From assembly GCF_043945595.1 (NCBI RefSeq), contig NZ_JBIFNP010000001.1:558001-622000 (forward strand): 64,000 bases of DNA, given 5' to 3'. This document shows positions 12,627 to 20,127 of this stretch, piece after piece. The first letter of the stretch is position 1, and each line of letters opens with the position of its first letter. The notes under the pieces were generated by a model that was not told where the DNA came from, searched no databases, and saw only the letters and a list, made by a program, of their open reading frames with translations. Made by a program: the position numbers and the translations under genes. Origin of the DNA: Paenibacillus_S sp043945595. GTDB lineage: Bacteria; Bacillota; Bacilli; Paenibacillales; NBRC-103111.

Positions 12627-13037
12627 TTAATTCCGGCACGCCTGCGGGTCGTCGGTAATCATCCAGGTCATGCCGAATTTGTCCTGTACTTGTCCGAACA
12701 TCGCGCCCCAGAAAGCGGGCTTCAACGGTTCCTTAACAAAACCGCCCTCGGCAAGCTTGCCGAACGCATCCTGCGCTTCCGCTTCCGTAGCGAATTCCAT
12801 AGACAGCAGCAGGCCGCCCCCGGGAGCCGTCGGTTCAGACACGGCATCGGACATAAACAATTGGACGCCGCCGGCAACGACGCACAGGTGCAGCACTTTA
12901 TCCTTTAACGATTCATCCGCTTCCGGCAGCTCTCCGTAGGTCAGAATTGACAAAATTTCGCCCCCCAGCGCCTGCGTGTAGAACTCAGCCTGGGCTCTGG
13001 CATTCTCCGAGAAAATATAAGGGGTAAGTTTAGCCAT
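12627..13037 (-). CDS. VOC family protein (PhnB/glyoxalase-like)
   Basis: Small vicinal-oxygen-chelate fold protein, 136 residues, with a PhnB-like start LTPYIFSENARAQAEFYTQALGGE and the end KFGMTWMITDDP. The two beta-alpha-beta-beta-beta modules can be followed: strand LTPYIF, helix AQAEFYTQAL, then a second set from LLLSMEFATEAEAQDAF. PhnB-like proteins are usually of unknown function, often annotated as glyoxalase or bleomycin resistance proteins. Its only close neighbours are the convergent TatD gene and the divergent WYL regulator. Confidence 0.85.
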   Translation of the reverse strand: MAKLTPYIFSENARAQAEFYTQALGGEILSILTYGELPEADESLKDKVLHLCVVAGGVQLFMSDAVSEPTAPGGGLLLSMEFATEAEAQDAFGKLAEGGFVKEPLKPAFWGAMFGQVQDKFGMTWMITDDPQACRN

Positions 13038-13280
13038 CGTTTAACATCCTCTCCAGTTCTATTTCGTTGACAAGCTTTATACTAGCATAAAGGGCAGATA
13101 AAGATTTCTTATGGATTGCTGTGATGGGACTGACTTCGGGGGGAAAATGAGCCAAGCTGTGCCGTTCTTCTCCGGATTCCTGGCAGCGGTTTATGGTATA
13201 ATGTGGTATTCCATTTGAGCCTTGAAGAGCCAAAGAAGAGGCAGAGGCCAAATGGACATGAATGCAGCGGGGGAGTAGCA

Positions 13281-14207
13281 ATGAAGCTGGAACGTCTTAT
13301 TTCGATGATCTATATGCTGTTGAATAACGAGGTGCTTTCGGCATCTGCCCTGGCCGAGAAATATAACGTATCCCAGCGGACGATTTACAGGGATATCGAC
13401 GCGATCTGCGCGGCAGGCATCCCGGTTGTTTCCTACCAAGGGGTGAACGGCGGCTACGGGATTATGGAGCAGTACAAAATGGATAAAAGCCTGCTCGGCT
13501 CCTACGATGTCGAATCGTTGATTACGATTCTGCACAGCATGTCCACTGTATTCGACGACGATCGGGCAAGGGATACCATTCATAAGCTGCAGACGATTCA
13601 GCCGGACAACCAGACGCAAAGCTTGACGATGGATATCGGAAGCCAGCGGATGTATAACGATTCGCTGCGGCTGATTCGTGCTGCGATTCTGAATCGGCAG
13701 GTCATTCGGTTCGAGTATATTAATCTCAAAAACGAGCGGATGGATCGTTCCGTTGAGCCCCTACGTCTGATATATAAGTATACCGCTTGGTATTTGAAAG
13801 GCTACTGCCGTGCGCGTAAGGAGGAACGGGAATTCCGGATTTCGAGAATCGTCCGTCTGCAATCGACGCAGGAGATTTTTCAGCCGCGCGCCGAGCAGGA
13901 ACGGGCAGAGTATTGGGACGATAAAATGCCGGAGCCGGGAACGGATGTCGTGCTTCATGTTAACGGGCATGCTTTGGCCAGGGCGCTGGATCATTTTTAC
14001 GATGCGGAAAAGCAGTTTCATGACGACGGAACGCTCACACTGACGCTGAAGGTTCGAGATCCGGCAGCATCGGAATGGCTGACGGCCGTCCTTCTGAGCT
14101 TCGGGGAGCATTTGAAAATTATAGAGCCCGCAGAGCTTCGGAATACGTTTCGTTCCAAGCTTGCCGGCATGCTGAATATTTATTCTGAACCGGATGAAAA
14201 AGTATGA
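13281..14207 (+). CDS. HTH-WYL transcriptional regulator (YafY-like)
   Basis: DNA-binding regulator, 308 residues. An N-terminal DeoR-like winged helix (LISMIYMLLNNEVLSASALAEKYNVSQRTIYRDIDAICAAGIPV) is followed by a WYL ligand-binding domain containing TAWYLKGYCRARKEEREFRISRI and a C-terminal WCX extension. The start is set at ATG 13281, preceded by GGGGGAG, rather than at the in-frame ATG 13203, because the family starts MKxxRL. The final codons overlap its own terminator. It may act on the divergent VOC gene or the downstream DinB gene, but no operator was identified. Confidence 0.88.
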   Translation: MKLERLISMIYMLLNNEVLSASALAEKYNVSQRTIYRDIDAICAAGIPVVSYQGVNGGYGIMEQYKMDKSLLGSYDVESLITILHSMSTVFDDDRARDTIHKLQTIQPDNQTQSLTMDIGSQRMYNDSLRLIRAAILNRQVIRFEYINLKNERMDRSVEPLRLIYKYTAWYLKGYCRARKEEREFRISRIVRLQSTQEIFQPRAEQERAEYWDDKMPEPGTDVVLHVNGHALARALDHFYDAEKQFHDDGTLTLTLKVRDPAASEWLTAVLLSFGEHLKIIEPAELRNTFRSKLAGMLNIYSEPDEKV

Positions 14208-14229
14208 CAGGATGCTGTCATACTTTTTT
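14197..14229 (+). terminator. Terminator overlapping the WYL regulator stop codon
   Basis: AAAAAGTATGACAG pairs with CTGTCATACTTTTT around the loop GATG, followed by more T. The stop TGA at 14205-14207 lies inside the left arm. Confidence 0.92.
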
Positions 14230-14279
14230 TATTAAGATGAATGTAACAAAACGATAGCTAACCAAGGGAGCGATGAACG

Positions 14280-14810
14280 ATGAAGCAAGCAGAAGAAATG
14301 TATCATTACCATGTATGGGCAAATCAAACGTTGATCAACAAATTGAAGGAGCTGCCTCGCGGGGTATACGAACAGCAGGTGCAGAGTGTTTTTCCTACGG
14401 TCGCGAAGGTCATGGCGCACATTTATTTTGTTGATCTCTGCTGGTTTGAGATTTTATCAGGCCGAGAGATGCGCGACGCGTTGGAAGCCTCCCGGGCGCT
14501 GACGGAAGAAGTAGAGAGCAAGAGTCTGGAGGAGCTGGAGCAGCTGTACGTTCAATTGGCTGCACAGTACCGCGCGTTCTTGAGCGCACAGAACGATTTG
14601 GAGCGGGTCATCGTCATCGATAATCCTTATGCCGGCGTACGTCCGACCCGCCTGTCGGAAATGTTGCTTCAGATCGTTAATCACGCTACGTATCACCGCG
14701 GCAATGTTACGGCAATGCTGCACCAAATGGGGCATGCGTCGGTCATGACGGAGTACGCATTATTCTGGTATCAAGGTGCGCCGCAAGCAGCGGAGTACCA
14801 AGTGAACTAA
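14280..14810 (+). CDS. DinB family protein
   Basis: Four-helix-bundle DinB/YfiT-type putative metal-dependent enzyme, 176 residues. The metal-binding His residues are expected in YHYHVWANQTLINKL, in KVMAHIYFVDLCWFEIL and in the C-terminal signature VNHATYHRGNVTAMLHQMG. The family contains bacillithiol transferases and proteins of unknown function; the reaction here is not assigned. It stands alone between two strong terminators. Confidence 0.88.
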   Translation: MKQAEEMYHYHVWANQTLINKLKELPRGVYEQQVQSVFPTVAKVMAHIYFVDLCWFEILSGREMRDALEASRALTEEVESKSLEELEQLYVQLAAQYRAFLSAQNDLERVIVIDNPYAGVRPTRLSEMLLQIVNHATYHRGNVTAMLHQMGHASVMTEYALFWYQGAPQAAEYQVN

Positions 14811-14844
14811 CCGGCTGTGTGCGCGGCCGCGGCAAGAAGAAAGC

Positions 14845-14883
14845 AAAAATCAGCAGCTCCTTGTGTGGAGCTGCTGATTTTTT
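14845..14883 (+). terminator. Terminator after DinB gene
   Basis: AAAATCAGCAGCTCC / GGAGCTGCTGATTTT, a perfect stem with loop TTGTGT, followed by TTC. It may also serve the convergent small secreted-protein gene. Confidence 0.92.
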
Positions 14884-14951
14884 CATATACATGGCCTGAT
14901 CCTTCAAGCGAGGATCCGGCACGAGCCCATGAGGAAGGCTGCAGAAGCCTT

Positions 14952-15251
14952 TTATGGATTGACGTAATAAGCGCCGATCGGCAGAGCGATGCCGTTGTTT
15001 ACCACCACAAGGCCTACGCCTCCGGGAATAAAGGCAACTCGGGATTCGCTGTTGACCACGTAAATGCCGGGCACCATCACGCCGTTCACATTCGTTTGAA
15101 TGATGGACGATACGACCACCGGCCCATCCGTTGTGGAGGTTGTAGTGGTTGTGGTCGAATCGGTTGACGCGGCGCTTGCAGCGGCCGGAAGCATCAACGC
15201 GGAACATAACGCAAGAACACCAATTTTTGCCTTTACCATTTTCATCATCAT
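14952..15251 (-). CDS. Small secreted protein of unknown function
   Basis: 99 residues. A clear signal peptide (MMMKMVKAKIGVLALCSALM, then LPAAASAAS) with likely cleavage after ASA is followed by a Thr/Ser-rich linker. The short Val-rich remainder reads VNGVMVPGIYVVNSE...VALPIGAYYVNP-like strands. A purine-rich ribosome binding site (AAAAAGGGAGCGATGC) precedes the start. No family recognised; possibly a spore- or envelope-associated protein, but nothing in the context shows this. Confidence 0.6.
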   Translation of the reverse strand: MMMKMVKAKIGVLALCSALMLPAAASAASTDSTTTTTTSTTDGPVVVSSIIQTNVNGVMVPGIYVVNSESRVAFIPGGVGLVVVNNGIALPIGAYYVNP

Positions 15252-15558
15252 GCATCGCTCCCTTTTTAAATGTTATGTAGCTTGCTATTTCCAGCTTCTG
15301 TTAGATCAAGTTAGTTAAGTATAAATAAACCGATCTCTAAGGTGTTGAATCATTCGAAACGACCTGTTTTGCAACTTTTTTTCGATTGGATGGGAGAGGC
15401 CGGGGCGGCATAGGACAGTTTATCTAAAGCTGTTTTTTCCGGACCGGGATCTGCATGCTCTGCTATGCTAGGAGTATATGTGCGGCCCTAATGTCCAATG
15501 AAGATTTTGTTGGGGGCCGGGAAGCCTATTCGCTTACCGTGAAGGAGGAGGTTTATGC
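15252..15558. other. Intergenic region between divergent genes
   Basis: 307 bases between the small secreted-protein gene and the GNAT gene. It must hold divergent promoters, but no pair with good -35 and -10 and proper spacing stands out. The only clear signal is GAAGGAGGAGG just before the GNAT start. Confidence 0.4.
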
Positions 15559-16521
15559 ATGGACAATCTAATCATCCGTTCGGAAGCCGCAGGGGATAGT
15601 TTCGCCATAGTCGGTCTGCATGCAGCCGCATTTACGTATGGAATGGGAATGGCCGAGGCTATACTTACCTGTGTACTCCGGAACCGGCAGTGCTTCGATC
15701 CGGAGCTCTCGATCGTGGCGGAGCTGGGTGGACGGGTGATCGGGCATGTTCTTTTTACACCGCAGACATTTACCGCAAAAGGCGAAGAGATCAGAGGGGA
15801 TATTCTGGCTCCGATCGCTGTCCTTCCTGAATTTCAAAAGCAAGGCGTAGGAGCCCGTCTGATTCGGGAAGGTCACGCCAGAGCCGCAGCCAAAGGCTTC
15901 GTTCTATCCCTGCTGATCGGACACGCCGATTATTATCCGCGGTACGGCTACGAACAGAAGCTGTGGGGAAGGCATCAGCTGCAGATCAGGCTGGAGGATA
16001 TCCCGTCCTTGCCGCAAGGTATGGAGGAACGGCGTGTGGAGGAACCGGATCTTGCGGAGCTTGAAAGGATGTGGAGCCGCTGGTTTCAGGACGCTTCGCT
16101 GGCCGTGAAGCCGGGCCCTTCTCTGACGGACTGGCTTAGTCCGGGCAGAGGGGTGCAGGCTGCCGTCGTGATGAAGGAAGGATGCAGGTGCGGCTATATT
16201 CGCTACGACAAAGCCGATCCGGGCAAGCCGCTTTGCGTCCTGGCACGGGATACGGAGGCGCTTAGCTGGATCTGCAGCTATCTGAAGAGTAAAATGGCCC
16301 CGCAGGAGAGCGGAGCCTTGCTTCTGCCTCTTCCGCTTGCTTCACGGCAGCTTCAGAATTGGGCCATCCCTTGCTCTGAGGTGTTTCATACCAGTTCGGA
16401 ACGGATGCTGCACCTGCTGAATCCGCATCATCCGGCGCTCAGCGAATACCGAAGCGGCGTGCAGGCGGGTGTTGTCCTCCCCGGGCCTGTTCTGTGGCCT
16501 GTGGAATTCGATGTGTGCTGA
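15559..16521 (+). CDS. GNAT family N-acetyltransferase
   Basis: 320 residues. The N-terminal ~150 residues form a GNAT domain with the acetyl-CoA loop in LAPIAVLPEFQKQGVGARLIREGHARAAAKG (Q/R-x-x-G-x-G/A type) and then YYPRYGYEQ, as in YhbS-type enzymes. The C-terminal half is longer than in simple GNATs and may be a second degenerate GNAT or sterol-carrier-like domain, as in Eis-type proteins. The strong ribosome binding site GAAGGAGGAGG precedes the ATG. Acceptor substrate unknown. Confidence 0.85.
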   Translation: MDNLIIRSEAAGDSFAIVGLHAAAFTYGMGMAEAILTCVLRNRQCFDPELSIVAELGGRVIGHVLFTPQTFTAKGEEIRGDILAPIAVLPEFQKQGVGARLIREGHARAAAKGFVLSLLIGHADYYPRYGYEQKLWGRHQLQIRLEDIPSLPQGMEERRVEEPDLAELERMWSRWFQDASLAVKPGPSLTDWLSPGRGVQAAVVMKEGCRCGYIRYDKADPGKPLCVLARDTEALSWICSYLKSKMAPQESGALLLPLPLASRQLQNWAIPCSEVFHTSSERMLHLLNPHHPALSEYRSGVQAGVVLPGPVLWPVEFDVC

Positions 16522-16533
16522 AACGAACCGAAG

Positions 16534-16594
16534 AAAGAGCACCTGCCCTCAACCTGCATGTAAATCGCATGCAGATTGAAGCAAGTGCTCTTTT
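16534..16594. terminator. Bidirectional terminator between GNAT and CotH
   Basis: Outer stem AAAGAGCAC / GTGCTCTTT with an inner hairpin CTGCATG...CATGCAG. T-runs on both strands allow use by the GNAT gene (+) and the CotH gene (-), which converge here. Confidence 0.75.
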
Positions 16595-16622
16595 CCATTG
16601 GTTAACTTGGTTGGCTGAACGA

Positions 16623-18323
16623 TTATCCTCGTTTGCGCCTATACTGCGTCACGAACACGCATGCGAGCAGCAGGACGATGACCATGCTTCCTGCGGTAAG
16701 CGCTTCGCTGATACTTCCCGCCGGCTGTGTGCCTTGGCCTTCCGGGCCGCCGCCCATGCCTCCGCCGGGCCCACCGTCCATACCGCCAGGGCCTCCACCC
16801 ATACCGCCCATGCCACCACCTGGGCCGCCTTGCATTTGCCCGTTGGCGTTCGGCGCAGTTTGGCCGCCTTGAGCCTGCCCGTTGGCATTGGGCGCAGCTA
16901 GCCCGCCCTGAGCCTGCCCGCCTTGAGCCTGGCCATCGGCCGCCGCCTTAGCCTTAACGGCATTCCCTTGCTGCTTGCCGCCGTTGCGGCCCATACCTCC
17001 GCCGGGCCCGCCGCCGCTGCCGGAGCCGTCCCCGAACGACGGGGAGGTGCCGTCTAACTGCTTGGTGAAGCTCTCCACGATCTGAGCGTTGAATGCCGTC
17101 AGCTGTGTGACGCCCTGCTGGTACTGCTCGTAGGTGTAGAATGCGGTAGGATCCTTCTCCACATAGGAGGAGATCATGGCCGAAAGCTCCTGTACACGGG
17201 CTTTGAACGTATCGTCAGCCAAGTAGCCGTCCAAGGCGTCCTTCAAAATTTGATGATATTTTTCTTTATAAGCATCGACCTTGAGCAGCTTATCGATCAA
17301 AGGACGATCGGACAATGCGCCCTGTGTCGGCTCATCGATCAACAGGCTCGTTCCGCCCAGTCCGCCGAACGCCATGTTATAGTCCCACGGCAGAATGGAG
17401 AATACCCCTTTCTGCTCGTACAAATAATAGTTGTGCTTGTTGCTGCCCAAATAGCTGTCCATGTTGGCTGTGAGGACGTTCAGCGCAATAAACTTCAACG
17501 CTTCGTCCACATCGAGCACTTGGTCATAATCGGTTCCGTTGTTCAGCTCATCGACCATGTCGAGCAGAACGCTGCCGTCCGAGGATTCGGATTTCAAGTC
17601 AAGTCCCGTGTAAGACTGGATCGATTCCAGCCAATTTAACTCGCTGCCGCTGCCTCCGTTGGCTTTATATAAAGCTCCGTAGGCATCGCCGAAGTTGCGT
17701 TCCAGGTACGATTCCCCGATTTGCTCGACGGCCAGATAGAAGCCCTTCAGCTCGCCGTTTACATAAACATTGACGAACGAATATTTCGGTGTCGGCAGGC
17801 CCATTTGCTCCGCCAGCTCGTAGGCGAGAAACTCCCGCATATACGAAGCGTCGCTGTAGTTGTTGTTCAGATTGATTTTGCTGATGCCGTACAGCGTCTG
17901 ACTTGAAATATATTCGTCGAACGAAATTTTGAAGCTGTACCGGTCGGAATCGGAATTGACTACGCTGCGTAAGCTGAGATTCCCCTTCGTCCGGACAGCC
18001 ACATTGTCGAAATGCTTGCCGTTGTAATCGACGGAGGCGGTCTTGAATTCCTCCTTGCTGGCATTGTCCAGCATATCCTGGAAATCTTCGGCCTTCATCG
18101 TGATGTTCACATCGATGACTTTATCTTTTGGAAAGACGTCCTCGTCTATGCTTTTTTCGTTGTTTGAAACGGCCTTGTCCCCTGATGCGGCCGCTGCCGC
18201 AGTAATCCATTTAGCTGCGGCGGCTGCAGCGCTGTCCGTTCCATTCAGACTGGCCGTCGAGCAGCCTGCGGCCCCGAACAGGAGCGTGAAGCATAGAAGG
18301 AGTATGACCAGTCTTCTGCTCAT
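16623..18323 (-). CDS. CotH-like kinase-fold lipoprotein
   Basis: 566 residues. It starts at ATG 18323 (ribosome binding site GGAGGTG) with a lipoprotein signal peptide ending LLFGAAGCS. The CotH kinase fold follows: KGFYLAVEQIGESYLER, GALYKANGGSG, and the active-site-like stretch NMDSYLGSNKHNYYLYE ... FSILPWDYNMAFGG. After ~residue 430 comes a Gly/Gln-rich segment with NANGQAQGGQ-type repeats, then a C-terminal hydrophobic helix and RRKRG. CotH of Bacillus is a spore-coat protein kinase; this envelope-anchored version is the last gene of a three-gene operon with DUF4956 and VTC-domain genes. Confidence 0.85.
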   Translation of the reverse strand: MSRRLVILLLCFTLLFGAAGCSTASLNGTDSAAAAAAKWITAAAAASGDKAVSNNEKSIDEDVFPKDKVIDVNITMKAEDFQDMLDNASKEEFKTASVDYNGKHFDNVAVRTKGNLSLRSVVNSDSDRYSFKISFDEYISSQTLYGISKINLNNNYSDASYMREFLAYELAEQMGLPTPKYSFVNVYVNGELKGFYLAVEQIGESYLERNFGDAYGALYKANGGSGSELNWLESIQSYTGLDLKSESSDGSVLLDMVDELNNGTDYDQVLDVDEALKFIALNVLTANMDSYLGSNKHNYYLYEQKGVFSILPWDYNMAFGGLGGTSLLIDEPTQGALSDRPLIDKLLKVDAYKEKYHQILKDALDGYLADDTFKARVQELSAMISSYVEKDPTAFYTYEQYQQGVTQLTAFNAQIVESFTKQLDGTSPSFGDGSGSGGGPGGGMGRNGGKQQGNAVKAKAAADGQAQGGQAQGGLAAPNANGQAQGGQTAPNANGQMQGGPGGGMGGMGGGPGGMDGGPGGGMGGGPEGQGTQPAGSISEALTAGSMVIVLLLACVFVTQYRRKRG

Positions 18324-18349
18324 TTGCAAGCACCTCCATCTATTGGCTT

Positions 18350-19063
18350 TTAGGATACATAATCCCCGCTGTAGCTGATCAGGACGGCGTTCTTCACGCC
18401 GGAAAGCCCGGAAATTTGGTTGACGAACTGTCCCTCGCTGTCGCACAGACGCACCTCCAGCGTGCTTTCGATATTGCCGTTAGTCACTGTTTTTTGCTTC
18501 ACATTGTAGCGCTTCACCAGCTTGCTGACGAGCGCATGAACTTCTTTCTCGCTGTGATCCCCGTCGCAGTTGACGACGAGCAGGTAAGGCGTCTCAAAGG
18601 AAGAGCGTTTGATAAAGAAGAACATAATCAAGCCGACGATGACGGAGCCCAGAATAGCCAGGGTATAAAAGCCGGCGCCGGAAACGATGCCCGCAGCGGC
18701 CGCCCAGAACAGGAAGATCAGATCGGTCGGATCTTTAATCGGCGTTCTGAAACGGACGATCGAGAGGGCGCCGACCATACCGAGCGACAGCACCAGGTTG
18801 GAATTGACCGCAATAATGACCATGGCCGTCACCATCGTCATGCCGATCAGCGAAATGTTAAAGCTTTTGGAATAAAGCACGCCGCTGAACACTCTTTTAT
18901 AAAGCAGGTAGATAAAAAATCCGATCAGAAAGGCGACGCCAAGCGATATAAGCATCTTGGACAAGCTGATGTCCGAGGTAAAGTTGCTGATGACCGATTT
19001 TTTCAATAAATCCGTGAAATTCGTTGTGGTTCCTGTGGTTGTAGCTGCTGCAGCTGTTTCCAT
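18350..19063 (-). CDS. DUF4956 family membrane protein
   Basis: 237 residues with about four hydrophobic segments. The family core is SLGMVGALSIVRFRTPIKDPTDLIFLFWAAAAGI, followed by a cytoplasmic C-terminal alpha/beta domain. The ATG at 19063 follows the VTC gene stop with one base between, and GGGAGGACT is the ribosome binding site. DUF4956 proteins are repeatedly found beside VTC-domain and CotH genes; a role in polyphosphate or envelope biology is an inference from that association. It is the middle gene of the operon. Confidence 0.85.
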   Translation of the reverse strand: METAAAATTTGTTTNFTDLLKKSVISNFTSDISLSKMLISLGVAFLIGFFIYLLYKRVFSGVLYSKSFNISLIGMTMVTAMVIIAVNSNLVLSLGMVGALSIVRFRTPIKDPTDLIFLFWAAAAGIVSGAGFYTLAILGSVIVGLIMFFFIKRSSFETPYLLVVNCDGDHSEKEVHALVSKLVKRYNVKQKTVTNGNIESTLEVRLCDSEGQFVNQISGLSGVKNAVLISYSGDYVS

Positions 19064-19064
19064 A

Positions 19065-19778
19065 TCAATAGTCCTCCCATGTATTCAATTTTAAAAATTT
19101 GCGGCAAATCACGTATTTGGATGCCGATTGTCTGTTCAAGCCTTCAAGCTGAACGGCCGTCTTGATAGCGTCCGGAATATATTCGTCGAACTTAACCTCC
19201 AGGATAATCAGATTATCGTCGATGGCCCGGACCGGATCGAGATTTTTGTTAAAGATGTCCGTTGAATGAAGGCCGGTCATTAAGTCCTTATCGAAGGTAA
19301 TCCGGACATTTCCGTGATGGCATACATACGGCTCGCGGACGTAATCGACGATGACCTTGGGCCTGAGCAGGCTGTGGTTCATCTCGTTGTACAGCTCCAT
19401 CAGGAGCGGTTTGTCCGGCCGGTTCAAGCATTCGAAATCGCCTGCGGCGATAGCGTCATACATGTCCCGCGTCAGCGGTTCCTTGATCTTGGCGATGTAA
19501 TCGTCGCGCTTCATTTTTTTCTCGAAATGGATTACATTATCCTGGATGTTGTAGATCCGGATCCGGTATTTTACCCGGTCGCGGATGCCGCCGAGCTTCT
19601 CATGAAGCGCTTTATTGTGCATATCGTCAAAATATAAGCTGCGGATATGGTATTCGCCTGTCGGCCCTACGTTGGCATCCGGGCGCATCAAGCTTTTCAG
19701 CCGCTGGCGGATAATGTAAAACTGATGCTGATTAATAAAAAACTTAAGCTCATGCCGGTATTTCAATTGTTGATTCAT
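19065..19778 (-). CDS. VTC domain protein (putative polyphosphate polymerase)
   Basis: 237 residues of the VTC/CYTH-like tunnel fold. It begins YRHELKFFINQHQFYIIRQRL and contains basic and acidic tunnel residues in YHIRSLYFDD, RVKYRIRIYN, FEKKMKRDDYIAKIKE and LEVKFDEYIPD. In yeast, Vtc4 makes polyphosphate from ATP; bacterial stand-alone VTC proteins are presumed relatives. ATG 19778 is chosen because AGGTGGGATCT is spaced properly for it; an in-frame ATG lies four codons upstream. First gene of the operon. A four-repeat Pho box lies 142-180 bases upstream, suggesting phosphate control. Confidence 0.83.
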   Translation of the reverse strand: MNQQLKYRHELKFFINQHQFYIIRQRLKSLMRPDANVGPTGEYHIRSLYFDDMHNKALHEKLGGIRDRVKYRIRIYNIQDNVIHFEKKMKRDDYIAKIKEPLTRDMYDAIAAGDFECLNRPDKPLLMELYNEMNHSLLRPKVIVDYVREPYVCHHGNVRITFDKDLMTGLHSTDIFNKNLDPVRAIDDNLIILEVKFDEYIPDAIKTAVQLEGLNRQSASKYVICRKFLKLNTWEDY

Positions 19779-20127
19779 TGGAGATCCCACCTCTTTCCGC
19801 CGCCGTGCTTTTTGCTGTAATTCAGTCGAATCATTGCTGTCTCACTGCTTCGTTACAAGTTGTATTCTAAGGGGCCTTCCTGAGACCCCCCTTAGGGTGA
19901 ACTGAACGAACCCTGAAAGTTTACACTGGCTTTACACTACGTTAACTTTACGTTTACAATTCGGGCTGATAAGGCAGGAGACGCCGCGGAAAAGCTGCCG
20001 GATACGTTTAGTATCAAGCATGAAAGGGAACAGAGGCTTGAAAATAGCTTATAATAGACAAGCGCACGAAAGCGTTCGCATTCGGTCACGGCTTGGCTGA
20101 CGCCGATGGGAAAGAGGGGACGAAGGC
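19779..20127. other. Divergent intergenic region, VTC operon / sensor kinase
   Basis: 349 bases. It contains an inverted repeat CTAAGGGG / CCCCTTAG (about 19867-19895), the Pho box at 19920-19958, and a TATAAT at about 20050-20055 oriented toward the kinase gene but without a good -35. On the minus strand TAGAAT near 19865 is a possible -10 for the VTC operon. Confidence 0.5.
19920..19958. promoter_or_regulatory. Putative PhoP box (four direct repeats, 11-bp period)
   Basis: TTTACA at 19920, TTTACA at 19931, TTAACT at 19942 and TTTACA at 19953, each separated by exactly five bases. This matches the Bacillus PhoP recognition pattern of TT(A/T/C)ACA repeats at ~11-bp spacing. The adjacent genes are the VTC-type polyphosphate polymerase operon (-) and the sensor kinase (+). 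Confidence 0.7.

Noticed and set aside
20040..20056. TTGAAA followed by TATAAT as a promoter for the sensor kinase
   Set aside because: Only six bases separate the two hexamers, so TTGAAA cannot be the -35; TATAAT alone is kept as a possible -10.
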